DNA of 64,000 nt from positions 124,001-188,000 of the forward strand of contig OY762275.1 in the NCBI GenBank assembly GCA_963665505.1, in the 5' to 3' direction. The notes beneath the pieces are model-generated. The model was not told the origin of the DNA. It made no database searches and saw nothing but the letters and a program-made list of their open reading frames with translations. Source of the DNA: QANA01 sp963665505 (GTDB lineage: Bacteria > Bacillota > Clostridia > Christensenellales > Christensenellaceae). The position numbers and the translations under genes are program-made. How positions within the stretch are numbered: position 1 is the stretch's first letter; each line of letters begins with the position of its first letter. Positions 1-9,260 of the stretch are shown piece by piece.

Positions 1-1766
1 CGGGAAGCATTCCATATTTTGTTGGCAAAGTTCGCCGCTGCCCGTACTTTTGAATCATAAAAACGCATGTCGTTGCCCGGGCTGGTCCCAGCCGCGAGAG
101 AAAATCGCAGCGCATCCGCCCCATATTCTTTGATGACTTCCAGCGGGTCTATCCCGTTGCCCAGAGACTTGGACATCTTCCTTCCCTGGTCATCGCGGAT
201 AATGCCATGGATATTCACATATTTGAAGGGGATCTCGTCCATCGCCTCGATGCCAAACACAATCATACGGGCCACCCAGAAGAAAATGATATCGTAAGCT
301 GTCACCAGCACGTCGGTCGGGTAGAAGTATTTGAGTTCTTGGGTGTTTTCCGGCCAGCCCAGCGTCGAGAAGGGCCACAGGCCGGAAGAGAACCACGTAT
401 CCAACACATCTTCATCCTGCTTGAAATTCTTGCCGCCGCATTTGGGGCAAGTATCGGGCATCGTTTCTGCAATGACCATTTCTCCGCAGTCCTGGCAATA
501 ATAGGCCGGGATACGGTGTCCCCACCAAAGCTGACGGGAGATGCACCAATCGCGTATGTTTTCCATCCAGTTGAAATAGATCTTTTCATACCGCTCGGGC
601 ACAAACTTGATCTTCCCCGTTTTCACCGCTTCTATGGCAGGCGCAGCCAGCGGCTTCATAGAAACGAACCATTGCCTGGAGATCAGCGGCTCTACCGCTT
701 TGTGGCAGCGGTAACAAGTCCCCACATTGTGCGTATACTCTTCTATGGATACCAGGTTCCCCGATGTCTTCAGATCTTTTACGATCGCAGCCCGCGCAGC
801 CAATGCATCCATTCCTTCATATCTGCCGCCGTTTTCGTTTATTTTATCGTCATCCGTAAGGACACGGATGATCTTCAGACCATGCCGGGCCGCGACATCA
901 AAGTCGTTTGGGTCATGCGCCGGCGTCATTTTAACGGCGCCCGTGCCAAAGTCCATATCCACGTACTCGTCCGCCACAACAGGGATCGCGCGGTTCATCA
1001 GGGGCAATATGACCATTCTGCCTACCATATCTTTATACCGTGCATCGGCCGGGTTAACGGCCACGCCCGTATCGCCGAGCATCGTTTCAGGCCGTGTGGT
1101 CGCGATGACGATGCTGCCGTTGCCGTCCGCCGCATCGTAGCGGACATGCCACAGATGCGTCGCCTGGGTTTCATATTCCACCTCGGCGTCCGAAAGCGCC
1201 GTCCCGCAGGTCGGGCACCAGTTGATGATCCGGTTGCCGCGGTAAATCAATCCTTTTTCATACAAATGCACAAACATGCGTATAACGGCTTTGTTGCAGC
1301 CTTCGTCCATCGTGAACCGCTCTTTGTCCCAATCGCAGGAAGAACCCAGTTTTTTCAGCTGTTCCACGATCCGTCCGCCATATTCTGTACGCCAATCCCA
1401 GGCGCGTTTCAGGAATTCCTCCCGCCCCACGTCTTCCTTGCTGAGCCCTTCGTCGCGCATCTGATCCACGATCTTGACCTCGGTAGCGATACTGGCATGG
1501 TCCGTACCGGGCATCCATAGCGCCTCATACCCCTGCATCCGCTTGAAACGGATGATCGCATCCTGTATCGTGTTGTCCAGCGCATGCCCCATATGCAGTT
1601 GTCCCGTGATGTTGGGCGGCGGCATCACGATCGTATAGGGCTGCTTGTTTTTATTGGGACGGGCAGCAAAATATCCCGCCGCCAACCAACGCTTATATAT
1701 CTTCTCTTCCACTTCCGCGTGGTTATATGTCTTCTGGATATCGTCTTTTTTCTCCTGTGCACACAT
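1..1766 (-). CDS. valS: Valyl-tRNA synthetase, N-terminal part
   Basis: Charges tRNA-Val with valine in the cytoplasm. The gene begins with ATG at 1766 and runs off the left edge, so about 588 residues of an enzyme usually near 880 are present. Near residue 46 the class I signature reads PPPNITGQLHMGHAL (the HIGH-type motif), and PGTDHASIATEV follows. Near residue 531 KMSKSLGN is visible, and the last residues in view read FANKIWNAS, as expected for ValS. The start is preceded by GGAG and lies directly downstream of a T-box leader. The C-terminal anticodon-binding and coiled-coil parts are outside the window. Function is secure from the motifs and from the leader. Confidence 0.97.
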   Translation of the reverse strand, partial: MCAQEKKDDIQKTYNHAEVEEKIYKRWLAAGYFAARPNKNKQPYTIVMPPPNITGQLHMGHALDNTIQDAIIRFKRMQGYEALWMPGTDHASIATEVKIVDQMRDEGLSKEDVGREEFLKRAWDWRTEYGGRIVEQLKKLGSSCDWDKERFTMDEGCNKAVIRMFVHLYEKGLIYRGNRIINWCPTCGTALSDAEVEYETQATHLWHVRYDAADGNGSIVIATTRPETMLGDTGVAVNPADARYKDMVGRMVILPLMNRAIPVVADEYVDMDFGTGAVKMTPAHDPNDFDVAARHGLKIIRVLTDDDKINENGGRYEGMDALAARAAIVKDLKTSGNLVSIEEYTHNVGTCYRCHKAVEPLISRQWFVSMKPLAAPAIEAVKTGKIKFVPERYEKIYFNWMENIRDWCISRQLWWGHRIPAYYCQDCGEMVIAETMPDTCPKCGGKNFKQDEDVLDTWFSSGLWPFSTLGWPENTQELKYFYPTDVLVTAYDIIFFWVARMIVFGIEAMDEIPFKYVNIHGIIRDDQGRKMSKSLGNGIDPLEVIKEYGADALRFSLAAGTSPGNDMRFYDSKVRAAANFANKIWNAS

Positions 1767-1857
1767 CGTACTACTCCTTCTTTTTTTATTTTCCCCAAAG
1801 AGAAATGATTTGAACATGAAAACGCATGCTGGGCCTGGTGTTCTCCGCTCTTTAAAT

Positions 1858-2095
1858 ATAAAAAACCCTTCGCGCCAAAAGGGCGAAAGGACTTCGTGTT
1901 ACCACCTTTTTTCCGTGCGAAAGCGCACGGCACTCTGCCCCGTACAAAAACCATGCACGGGCGGCGCATAACGCGCACCGGCTTCGTCCCCTTCTATTTC
2001 CTTCAAAGGGGCGGCTCAAAAGCGACTTCGGGTCTGGGATACCACCGCCCTCTCAGCTAACGGGCGGCTCTCTTCAGGTCCTTTCCAACCCTACT
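1858..2095 (-). promoter_or_regulatory. T-box leader of valS (GUC specifier)
   Basis: On the minus strand the leader carries the T-box core GGTGGTAACACG at about 1894-1906, followed by a GC-rich stem-loop and a run of T (1861-1890), which is the regulated terminator. In stem I the sequence CCGAAGTCGCTTTTGAGC places GTC (2026-2024), a valine codon, in the specifier-loop position. Uncharged tRNA-Val is therefore expected to favour antitermination of valS. The 5' boundary is approximate, because it abuts the end of pgsA and no promoter was resolved. Confidence 0.9.
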
Positions 2096-2648
2096 CCTCT
2101 TTTTCTTGGCCTTTTTTATCAAAAATCAGATGACGGTTTTTTACCGTATATTGTACAAACGCAATCACTGAACCCGCCAGCGCGGCGTAGGTCCACCACA
2201 GATAATACGGCGTCAGATACCGATATAGAAACCCGCCCATGATCGCCGTATTCAGCGCAAGCGAAGCAATTTTCCCAAATATATTGGCCGGCGTCACCGC
2301 ACCTTTTTTTAATGCAAGCAAGCCGCCGAGCAACGTCAAAAACTCTTTGATGAATATCACAAGCATAACGAAAACAGGAAAAATCCCTCTTATCGTGAAC
2401 GTAACAATCACCGACACCGCCATCAGTTTATCGGCCAACGGATCCAGCCACGTACCCAGTTTCGTTGTTTTATGATACCGCCTTGCAATATATCCGTCCA
2501 ACAAATCCGTGAAACAGGCGGAAAGAAAAATAATGCCGGCCAGCACCATATTCCCCCGGGTTACAAGATATACGACAACGGGTACCAGAAAAAGGCGCAA
2601 AAGGGCAAGAAAGTTCGGAAAATTCAAATTGTTCTCTTTTACCCTCAC
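2091..2648 (-). CDS. pgsA: CDP-diacylglycerol--glycerol-3-phosphate 3-phosphatidyltransferase
   Basis: Membrane enzyme that makes phosphatidylglycerol phosphate from CDP-diacylglycerol and glycerol-3-phosphate. The CDP-alcohol phosphatidyltransferase signature D-x2-DG-x2-AR-x8-G-x3-D-x3-D is complete at about residues 48-72 (DLLDGYIARR through WLDPLADK), and several hydrophobic helices surround it. The length of about 185 residues is normal. A GTG at 2657 would add three residues, but GTG at 2648 has a better spaced GAGAGG ribosome site, so I chose it. The valS leader starts at its 3' end. The family assignment is firm. The exact polar head group is inferred from length and family and could also be another glycerophosphate acceptor. 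Confidence 0.9.
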   Translation of the reverse strand: MRVKENNLNFPNFLALLRLFLVPVVVYLVTRGNMVLAGIIFLSACFTDLLDGYIARRYHKTTKLGTWLDPLADKLMAVSVIVTFTIRGIFPVFVMLVIFIKEFLTLLGGLLALKKGAVTPANIFGKIASLALNTAIMGGFLYRYLTPYYLWWTYAALAGSVIAFVQYTVKNRHLIFDKKGQEKEE

Positions 2649-2765
2649 CAAATACACCTCTCCCCACTCATTATATTTTATTATAAATCATAAATTCCCG
2701 CATTACAAGAGTTCACTTTCGCTTTTGGAACAGATAGTGTACAATATAAAAGAGAGGTGGATTTT

Positions 2766-3773
2766 GTGCAGGATTTTACGGTGGGCATAGATATAGGCGG
2801 AACAAAAATCGCCGTCGGGATATTTGATTCCCATTTTACCCTGTTGGAAAAACGTGCTTTCCCTTTTGATACGTCGGCTCCTGCCGAAAAAATATTTTCC
2901 CATCTCTGTGAAAATATTGACGGCACCTTGGCAAAAGTCTCCGCCGGCGGAAAAATTTCCCGGGTAGGCGTAGGCGTTCCCGGTATCGTGGATACGACGG
3001 GAAAGATCGTCTTGTTCACACCAAACGCACCGCTTTTGAACGGATTCCCTCTCTGGGAAAACCTGCACGCACGCTACCGCGGGGCGGAGATCCGTTTGGA
3101 AAACGATGCCAATGCTGCGGCTCTGGCAGAGCATACGCTGGGGATGGGCCGCGGATTTTCAGATATGCTGTATGCCACGATCTCCACAGGCATCGGCGCA
3201 GGCCTTATCCTGAATGGGAAACTCTTTCGGGGCAGCCATCGTTCCGCCGGTGAAATCGGCCACGTCATACTTGTGCCCGGGGGGCAGCCTTGTTCCTGCG
3301 GCAACAGCGGTTGTGCAGAGGCCTACGCAGGCGGTGCGAATTTCCCCCATCAGATACAGGCACGCATAGATGCCGGCGAACATTCGCTCATGCGGGAATT
3401 ATCCGTCCGGCACGGCAGGATTGATGGAGAAGTCCTCTTTCAAGCTTATACCGCAGGCGATGCGCTCGCGATTGAATTCTTTGGCCGCATCACCCAAATA
3501 CTGGGCATTCTTTTCTACAATATCTATAAAATACTGGATATCCCCTGCTTTGTACTGGGCGGCGGACTGACAAATATGGGAGAAGCGCTGCTCACGCCGA
3601 TACGAAACAATATGCGGGATTTATGCCATGACATCGACCAAGAACGTACCTTTTATGTCAACCGGGCACATTTTTCCTCTGATGAAATAGGAATATACGG
3701 CGCGGCGATGGTTTTTGAGGAAAATATGGGAACAAAAGAACAGGAGGGCATTTTTCAAAATGGAAACATATAA
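2766..3773 (+). CDS. glcK: ROK-family glucokinase
   Basis: Predicted to phosphorylate glucose to glucose-6-phosphate with ATP in the cytoplasm. The ATP-phosphate motif DIGGTK is at about residues 9-14, LENDANAAALAEH carries the sugar-binding and catalytic Asp region, and the ROK zinc motif CSCGNSGC is near residue 176. The length of 335 residues is somewhat longer than typical ROK glucokinases (about 320). GTG at 2757 is in frame, but GTG at 2766 sits 8 nt behind AGAGAGG. A TACAAT box lies at 2740-2745. The gene overlaps the following phosphoglucomutase by 14 nt, so the pair probably links glucose-6-phosphate to glucose-1-phosphate. Another hexose or N-acetyl sugar cannot be excluded within the ROK family. 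Confidence 0.88.
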   Translation: MQDFTVGIDIGGTKIAVGIFDSHFTLLEKRAFPFDTSAPAEKIFSHLCENIDGTLAKVSAGGKISRVGVGVPGIVDTTGKIVLFTPNAPLLNGFPLWENLHARYRGAEIRLENDANAAALAEHTLGMGRGFSDMLYATISTGIGAGLILNGKLFRGSHRSAGEIGHVILVPGGQPCSCGNSGCAEAYAGGANFPHQIQARIDAGEHSLMRELSVRHGRIDGEVLFQAYTAGDALAIEFFGRITQILGILFYNIYKILDIPCFVLGGGLTNMGEALLTPIRNNMRDLCHDIDQERTFYVNRAHFSSDEIGIYGAAMVFEENMGTKEQEGIFQNGNI

Positions 3774-5484
3774 AAAACACGTAAAAGAATGGCAGGCAGC
3801 ATTTGCTTCACATACGGAAGAAGAGCGGCAGGAGCTGGAGAAGCTGGCAAAAGATCCTACGCAGGTGCAGGATAGTTTTTATCGGTTCCTGGAATTCGGT
3901 ACGGCAGGCATGCGGGGCATCCTCGGGCTGGGCACCAACCGAATGAACACGTATACCGTTCGCCGTGCAACACAGGGTTTCGCGCAGTATCTGTTGCAAA
4001 GCGGGCACGCGGACGGCGGCGTGGCGATCGCATACGATTCCCGCCAAAATTCGGACGTCTTCGCCAAAGAAGCCGCGCTTATACTGGCCGCAAATAGGAT
4101 CAAAACATTCCTGTATTCCACCTTGCACAGTGTCCCGCAGCTTTCCTATACTGTTTTGAAGCTGCATTGCGCCGGCGGTATCGTCATCACGGCCAGTCAT
4201 AATCCCCCGGAATACAACGGCTACAAAGTCTACGGGCCGGACGGCGGGCAGCTGGGTACGGAAGATGCCTTGCACGTCACCAACTGCATCAATGCGGTCA
4301 AGAACTATCTGGCCCTGCAGCCCATGTCTGAGCAAGCGGCGTTGGATACGGGATTGCTCACATACATCGGCCCTGAAATCGATGCACAATATTACAAAGA
4401 TGTCCTCTCCCTTGTTATCGATAAAGAAGCGGTGGCCGAACAAGCCCCCGCGCTCAAAGTGATTTATACGCCCCTGTTCGGTTCCGGGAATAAGCCTGTG
4501 ACACATTTGCTGAGAAGCATGGGGGTCAATATATCTGTTTTGGAAGCGCAGGCAGAACCCGACCCGACTTTCCCCGGAATTTCCGCGCCCAATCCGGAAA
4601 ACAAAGAAGCCTTCACCCTTGCCAACCGGGAGGCCAGCCGGGAAAAAGCGGACTTTGTGATCGCGACCGACCCCGATTGCGACCGCCTCGGCGTTGCCGT
4701 CAAAGATGAAAACAAAGAATACACCCTGCTTTCGGGCAACCAAATCGGCTGCATTTTAATGGACTATATCCTGCGCATGCGCAAGCCTCAATTCACAGGG
4801 GGGGAATTTGTTGTGGAATCTATCGTTTCCACCCCGTTGGCTGACAGCATCGCCCAAGAATACGGTGTGGAGATGCGGCATGTTCTGACAGGCTTCAAGT
4901 ATATTGCCGAACAGATCAACCTTTCCCTTACAAGCGGTAAGGGTAAATTTGTTTTCGGTTTTGAAGAAAGTTTCGGGTATCTCGGCGGTACCTTTGTGCG
5001 GGATAAAGACGCAGCCATGGCCGCAGTTTTGCTTTCCGAAGCAGCCTGCAGCTATAAAAAGCAAGGGCTGAGCCTCTACGGCGCCTTGAATGCCCTGTAT
5101 AAAAAACACGGTTACTATGCCGAGAAAGTCCTTTCTTTGACGCTTTCCGGCATGCACGGAGACGAAAAGATACGCCGCGCCGTCGATTCGCTGCGCTCGG
5201 ATAAACCGCAGAGCATAATAGATTCCCCGGTAACGGCCGTCTCGGATTTCCTGACGGGCATCCGGGAAACGACTGCCGGAGAGACTTCGTTGCTGACGCT
5301 GCCCAAAACAAATATGCTGCTGTTCGAATTCCCGAACGGACGCATCATCTTCCGCCCTTCGGGCACAGAGCCCAAACTCAAGGCGTATATTACCTATGTT
5401 GCAAGTGACAGGGAAAAAGGCGAAGAAACGGTGGAAACGCTTTTCAACTGGGCCATAGACGACCTGCGTTTGCGCACGATGTAA
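3760..5484 (+). CDS. Phospho-sugar mutase (phosphoglucomutase/phosphomannomutase)
   Basis: Alpha-D-phosphohexomutase that interconverts sugar-1- and sugar-6-phosphates. All four family motifs are visible: the phosphoserine loop TASHNPPEYNG near residue 144, the metal loop DPDCDRLG near 304, the sugar-binding loop GFEESFGYLGG near 399 and the phosphate-binding loop RPSGTEPK near 531. The 574-residue length fits the PgcA-type bacterial enzyme. ATG at 3760 follows AGGAGG with good spacing; the longer frame from 3715 begins inside the kinase gene and is less likely. It overlaps the ROK kinase by 14 nt and is probably co-translated. Substrate (glucose versus mannose) is not decided by the motifs alone. 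Confidence 0.93.
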   Translation: METYKKHVKEWQAAFASHTEEERQELEKLAKDPTQVQDSFYRFLEFGTAGMRGILGLGTNRMNTYTVRRATQGFAQYLLQSGHADGGVAIAYDSRQNSDVFAKEAALILAANRIKTFLYSTLHSVPQLSYTVLKLHCAGGIVITASHNPPEYNGYKVYGPDGGQLGTEDALHVTNCINAVKNYLALQPMSEQAALDTGLLTYIGPEIDAQYYKDVLSLVIDKEAVAEQAPALKVIYTPLFGSGNKPVTHLLRSMGVNISVLEAQAEPDPTFPGISAPNPENKEAFTLANREASREKADFVIATDPDCDRLGVAVKDENKEYTLLSGNQIGCILMDYILRMRKPQFTGGEFVVESIVSTPLADSIAQEYGVEMRHVLTGFKYIAEQINLSLTSGKGKFVFGFEESFGYLGGTFVRDKDAAMAAVLLSEAACSYKKQGLSLYGALNALYKKHGYYAEKVLSLTLSGMHGDEKIRRAVDSLRSDKPQSIIDSPVTAVSDFLTGIRETTAGETSLLTLPKTNMLLFEFPNGRIIFRPSGTEPKLKAYITYVASDREKGEETVETLFNWAIDDLRLRTM

Positions 5485-6119
5485 AAACACCCATGGGATA
5501 TTTCTCTATCATGAAAACGAATCGCCCTGTCCCTTTGTTTCTTTACTAAAAACCTACATATTTCCTTGACTGGCGGGCGAAAGCGCGTCAGATTAAAAGT
5601 ATTGCCGGTTTTTCAAATTAACTGCCTCGTATCCGCCCCTGGGACCACCCCATGTGTGAAGTTTCCCGCATAAAAAAGGGGATGGATAAAGAAATCTTTC
5701 ATGCGGTCCGGCTTTGCCCGGCAAAGTATTTGAATCGTTTGTCCGGTAGTTCGAGAAAAATTTACTTCTTTTTTTTCTTATGTTAAAAAGCCCGCCCTTT
5801 TCGTGCGGTCTCCGCTTTGGGAAGAGCGGGAAACTGTTTTCGTATCCGCAGAACTCTTTTGCCTTTGCTGCGATGGGAAACACGAATACTTTGCGCCGTA
5901 CTTTGTGCAGCAAACGGTGATATATGTTAGTGGCTCCTGCGGGCGCCCCCTAAAACAGGCCGTCCTAAATAGCGGCTCCCTGTATGAACGAATCGTATCG
6001 ATTTCTAAAACGGTTGTTGCGGATAATTTTCCCTTCCCAGTGCTGTCCTTTGTATAAATGGCCTGTCCTATTCATCCTAACAAAAGGGATCCCTTCTTTT
6101 CTTCGGGCGGTTATATTCC
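5485..6119. other. Intergenic stretch without a recognisable gene
   Basis: About 630 nt between the mutase and the feo promoter. Frames on both strands are short, begin without ribosome sites and have compositions unlike the neighbours. I see no tRNA, no repeat array and no convincing intrinsic terminator directly after the mutase. A small untranslated RNA cannot be excluded. Confidence 0.5.
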
Positions 6120-6148
6120 TTGACAGAAAAATCCTTGTATTGTACCAT
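6120..6148 (+). promoter_or_regulatory. Promoter of feoAB
   Basis: TTGACA (6120-6125), a 17-nt spacer and TACCAT (6143-6148), about 80 nt before feoA. A repeated TTTGTAT lies just downstream (6148-6176), where an iron-dependent repressor could bind. No clear Fur or DtxR palindrome was recognised. Confidence 0.7.
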
Positions 6149-6229
6149 TTGTATAGCAAATTTGTATCAGGTTTTTCTTTTCATTTTGCTATACACATTG
6201 CACTATGCATATCGCGGAGGTTTGTCCAT

Positions 6230-6451
6230 ATGACATTGGATTCCCTGTGCCTTTTTCAGTGGGGCACGATCACAAAGGTGGGAGGCGAAGGTGCTCTTCG
6301 CAGACACCTTTTAGATATGGGACTCACACCGGGCACAAAAGTACGTTTGTACAAAGTCGCGCCGCTGGGAGATCCTATCAGTCTTCAGTTGCGAGGGTAT
6401 GAGCTTACCCTTCGCAAAGAAGACGCACAGAAAATCGAAATCAAGTGTTAG
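6230..6451 (+). CDS. feoA: Ferrous iron transport protein A
   Basis: Small cytoplasmic SH3-like protein of 73 residues that supports FeoB. The family pattern is visible in GGEGALRRHLLDMGLTPG, followed by the strand region DPISLQLRGYELTLRKEDA. ATG at 6230 lies 9 nt behind GCGGAGG; an upstream in-frame ATG at 5984 has no ribosome site and would add unrelated residues. The gene is 18 nt upstream of feoB in the same direction, so the two are an operon. No feoC-like gene follows. Confidence 0.92.
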   Translation: MTLDSLCLFQWGTITKVGGEGALRRHLLDMGLTPGTKVRLYKVAPLGDPISLQLRGYELTLRKEDAQKIEIKC

Positions 6452-6469
6452 GTATAAGGTAGGTAGAGT

Positions 6470-8476
6470 ATGATTTTTGCATTGGTTGGTAACCAAAATT
6501 GTGGTAAAACGACGCTTTTTAACCAATTAACGGGAAGCAACCAGCATGTGGGCAATTTCCCCGGCGTAACGGTCGAACGAAAAGAAGGGATCATTAAAGG
6601 CAGAAGCGAGCTGGTTGTCGTAGACTTACCTGGCATTTATTCGCTTTCCCCCTACACCTCGGAAGAACTCATCACACGGAATTTCGTCCTGAAAGGCCAT
6701 CCGGACGCCATCATCGATATCGTCGACGCGACCAATATTGAACGAAACCTGTATTTATCTCTGCAACTCATGGAGATGAACGTCCCCATGGTCATCGCGC
6801 TCAATATGATGGATGAGGTCCGCGCAAATAGCGGATCCATTAACATCCCTCTACTTTCCCAAGAACTGGGCGTAGAATGTATTCCGATCTCCGCCATTAA
6901 AAACGAAGGCGTAAGCGCACTTATAGATGCCGCGGAACGTGCGGCGCGCCAAAGAAAGTTGCCTGTAAAGGTAGACTTTTGCACGGGCCCCGTTCACCAG
7001 GCGATCCATTCTCTTGCGCACCTGGTCGAAGACCATGCCTGCAAAGCCGGCATGTCTCCGCGTTTTGCGGCAACCAAGCTGGTCGAAGGAGATGCGCCTG
7101 TCATCGAAGAACTACAAATCAATGAGAACGAAAAAGAAATCGTAGCGCATATCGTAAAAGAGATGGAATCCGAACTGGGGACAGATCGCGAAGCAGCCAT
7201 CGCCGACATGCGCTATTCCTTCATCGAAAAAGTATGCCGTAAAGCAGTGATCAAACCGCAGCACTCCCGGGAAGAGATTCGCTCCTTTAAAATAGACGCG
7301 GTGTTGACGCACAGGATCTGGGCATTCCCGTTGTTTTTGTTCATCATGATGGCCGTGTTTTTTATTACGTTCGGACCGGTAGGTTCTTTTTTAAACAACT
7401 TGCTTTCTTCCCTGATAGGCCTGCTCTCGCAGGAAGTGGAAAAACTGCTTGTTTACGCCGATGTGAACCCTCTATTGCGTTCTCTGGTGATAGACGGCAT
7501 ATTCACCGGCGTGGGCAGTGTCCTTTCTTTTTTACCGATCATTATCCTGTTATTCTTTCTGCTGTCGATTTTGGAAGACAGCGGTTATATGGCGCGCATT
7601 GCGTTTATCATGGATAAACCGTTGCGCAAGATTGGCCTCTCCGGGCGTTCGTTTGTTCCCATGCTCCTCGGTTTCGGGTGTTCCGTCCCCGCCGTGCTTT
7701 CCACCCGTACGCTCGCAAGCGAACGGGACCGGAAAATGACCATACTGCTCGTTCCTTTTATGTCCTGCAGCGCCAAGTTACCGATATACAGTGTGTTTGC
7801 CGTTGCGTTTTTTCCTAAATACAGCACATGGGTCATCATAGGGCTATACGTTCTGGGTATACTGATAGGAATCCTTACCGCGTCCGTATCCAAAAAGACC
7901 CTGTTCAAAGGAAAGCCCGTGCCCTTCGTCATGGAGCTGCCCGCCTACCGCATGCCCTCCGCGAAAAATGTGATCATGCATATGTGGGAAAAAGCAAAAG
8001 ATTTTATCACGCGGGCTTTCGGCATTATCCTGCTTGCTTCGGTCGTCGTGTGGCTGCTCGAGAACTTCGATTTTCGCTTCTACCCGGTGGAAAACAGCCA
8101 GGAAAGTATTTTAGCCAGTATCGGGACGTTGCTTTCCCCCGTCTTCCGCCCGCTGGGATTCGCCGATTGGCGTGCAGCAAGCGCATTATTGCCGGGTTTT
8201 ACCGCAAAAGAAACCGTGCTCAGCACCTTATCTATCCTTACGAACACAACCGAAAACCTAGGTTCTGCGCTGCAGAATATCTTTACGCCCCTTTCGGCCG
8301 TTTCTTTCTTGGTCTTTGTGCTTCTGTACACACCCTGCGTCGCAGCGATGTCCGCTATCCATCAGGAATTGAACAGCAAAGGGGCAACCGCTCTCACCAT
8401 CTTTTATCAGATTGCCATCGCGTGGGTTATAGCCTTTCTTCTATATCAGACAGGGCTTTTGCTGGGATTGGGCTAA
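6470..8476 (+). CDS. feoB: Ferrous iron transporter B
   Basis: Cytoplasmic-membrane Fe(II) importer, 668 residues. The N-terminal GTPase domain shows G1 GNQNCGKTT (residues 8-16), the G3 region DLPGIYSLSPYTSEE and G4 LNMMDE. The membrane part holds the Gate motifs, including GCSVPAVLSTR, and a second cysteine-bearing repeat near VLLYTPCVAAM. Length and domain order are normal. It directly follows feoA and ends before a strong nested stem-loop. The C-terminal half is very hydrophobic with at least eight predicted helices. Together with ferredoxin, rubredoxin and rubrerythrin genes in the window, it fits an anaerobe that takes up Fe(II). Confidence 0.96.
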   Translation: MIFALVGNQNCGKTTLFNQLTGSNQHVGNFPGVTVERKEGIIKGRSELVVVDLPGIYSLSPYTSEELITRNFVLKGHPDAIIDIVDATNIERNLYLSLQLMEMNVPMVIALNMMDEVRANSGSINIPLLSQELGVECIPISAIKNEGVSALIDAAERAARQRKLPVKVDFCTGPVHQAIHSLAHLVEDHACKAGMSPRFAATKLVEGDAPVIEELQINENEKEIVAHIVKEMESELGTDREAAIADMRYSFIEKVCRKAVIKPQHSREEIRSFKIDAVLTHRIWAFPLFLFIMMAVFFITFGPVGSFLNNLLSSLIGLLSQEVEKLLVYADVNPLLRSLVIDGIFTGVGSVLSFLPIIILLFFLLSILEDSGYMARIAFIMDKPLRKIGLSGRSFVPMLLGFGCSVPAVLSTRTLASERDRKMTILLVPFMSCSAKLPIYSVFAVAFFPKYSTWVIIGLYVLGILIGILTASVSKKTLFKGKPVPFVMELPAYRMPSAKNVIMHMWEKAKDFITRAFGIILLASVVVWLLENFDFRFYPVENSQESILASIGTLLSPVFRPLGFADWRAASALLPGFTAKETVLSTLSILTNTTENLGSALQNIFTPLSAVSFLVFVLLYTPCVAAMSAIHQELNSKGATALTIFYQIAIAWVIAFLLYQTGLLLGLG

Positions 8477-8602
8477 GACAAAACAACGCGGTTTGTAAAG
8501 ACCGCCGTGCCGACATCCGTTGTGTGCATCCTGTTTTTTCAGTTTACAGCCAAACAAGATCTCGAGAAAGGATACCGCTCTTGGAAAGACCGGAATACAA
8601 AA

Positions 8603-8670
8603 GCGATAGAAAACGACATGCCGTAGCCTAAAAGGCTACTTTTTTATCCTGTCGTTTTCTATCGCTTTTT
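8603..8670 (+). terminator. Nested terminator after feoB
   Basis: An outer perfect 15-bp inverted repeat (8603-8617 with 8651-8665, arm GCGATAGAAAACGAC) encloses an inner hairpin GTAGCC/GGCTAC (8623-8639), which is followed by its own T run. The outer stem also ends in TTTTT. Either stem could terminate feoB. Read from the other side, the outer stem could also serve the convergent acetyltransferase. Confidence 0.85.
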
Positions 8671-8698
8671 ACCAAAAAAACCGCAGATTCCCGCGCTC

Positions 8699-9202
8699 TT
8701 ACATATCTTTTCGATAGCGGCACTCTATCAAGGGTTTCCCCAGCACGATTTCCTTTTCCGCACCATCGGGTAAAAATCCCATTTTTTCATAAAATGCCCG
8801 TGCGGCCATATTTTCTGCGAGTACCCATAAGACAATCGCGGAATATCCCCTCTTCTGCAGCGTATCCATGCCCCATCTGATCAGACGAGTGCCGATTCCC
8901 TGCCGCCAGAAGGACGGGGCCAGATAAATCCCCCATATTTCGCCTGTGCAGGGCGCAGCGTCCCCATCCCGGCATTTTCCTATGCAGACAAACCCGGCGG
9001 CTTTTCCGTTTACCAGGATGATCGCATCTTCTTCCCGGCGCTCCGCCAAGGCGCGCATAAAATAGTCTGTTCTTTTTTCCGCCGTCCTGTTTTGCAACAC
9101 TTCATCCGGCACGATCCCACGGTAGGCGGCTTTCCATGATGCCGCATGTATCTCCCCCAGTACCTGCGCATCCGCTTGCGTGGCAAAACGAATTTCATAC
9201 AT
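8699..9202 (-). CDS. GNAT-family N-acetyltransferase
   Basis: 167-residue cytoplasmic acyl-CoA transferase of unknown substrate. The acetyl-CoA-binding motif A appears as APSFWRQGIGTRLIRWGMDTL (Q/RxxGxG/A type), followed by the strand SAIVLWVLAENMAARAFYEKMGF typical of motif B. The N-terminal IRFATQADAQVLGEIHAASWKAAYRGIVPDE resembles GNATs that modify small amines or act in stress tolerance. ATG at 9202 has GGGGGTGG upstream. It is convergent with feoB, from which the nested stem-loop separates it. Family is firm; substrate is not determinable here. Confidence 0.88.
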   Translation of the reverse strand: MYEIRFATQADAQVLGEIHAASWKAAYRGIVPDEVLQNRTAEKRTDYFMRALAERREEDAIILVNGKAAGFVCIGKCRDGDAAPCTGEIWGIYLAPSFWRQGIGTRLIRWGMDTLQKRGYSAIVLWVLAENMAARAFYEKMGFLPDGAEKEIVLGKPLIECRYRKDM

Positions 9203-9260
9203 GAGACCACCCCCGTAGCTATAAATTATGCGTTGCCTAATCCCTGTTCTTCGTCACGGT

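Noticed and set aside
207..1520. Long open frame on the plus strand opposite valS
   Set aside because: It is the complement of the valS coding frame; the minus strand carries all ValS motifs and the T-box.
5593..6057. Open frames between the mutase and feoA
   Set aside because: No start site, no family match, and composition unlike nearby genes.
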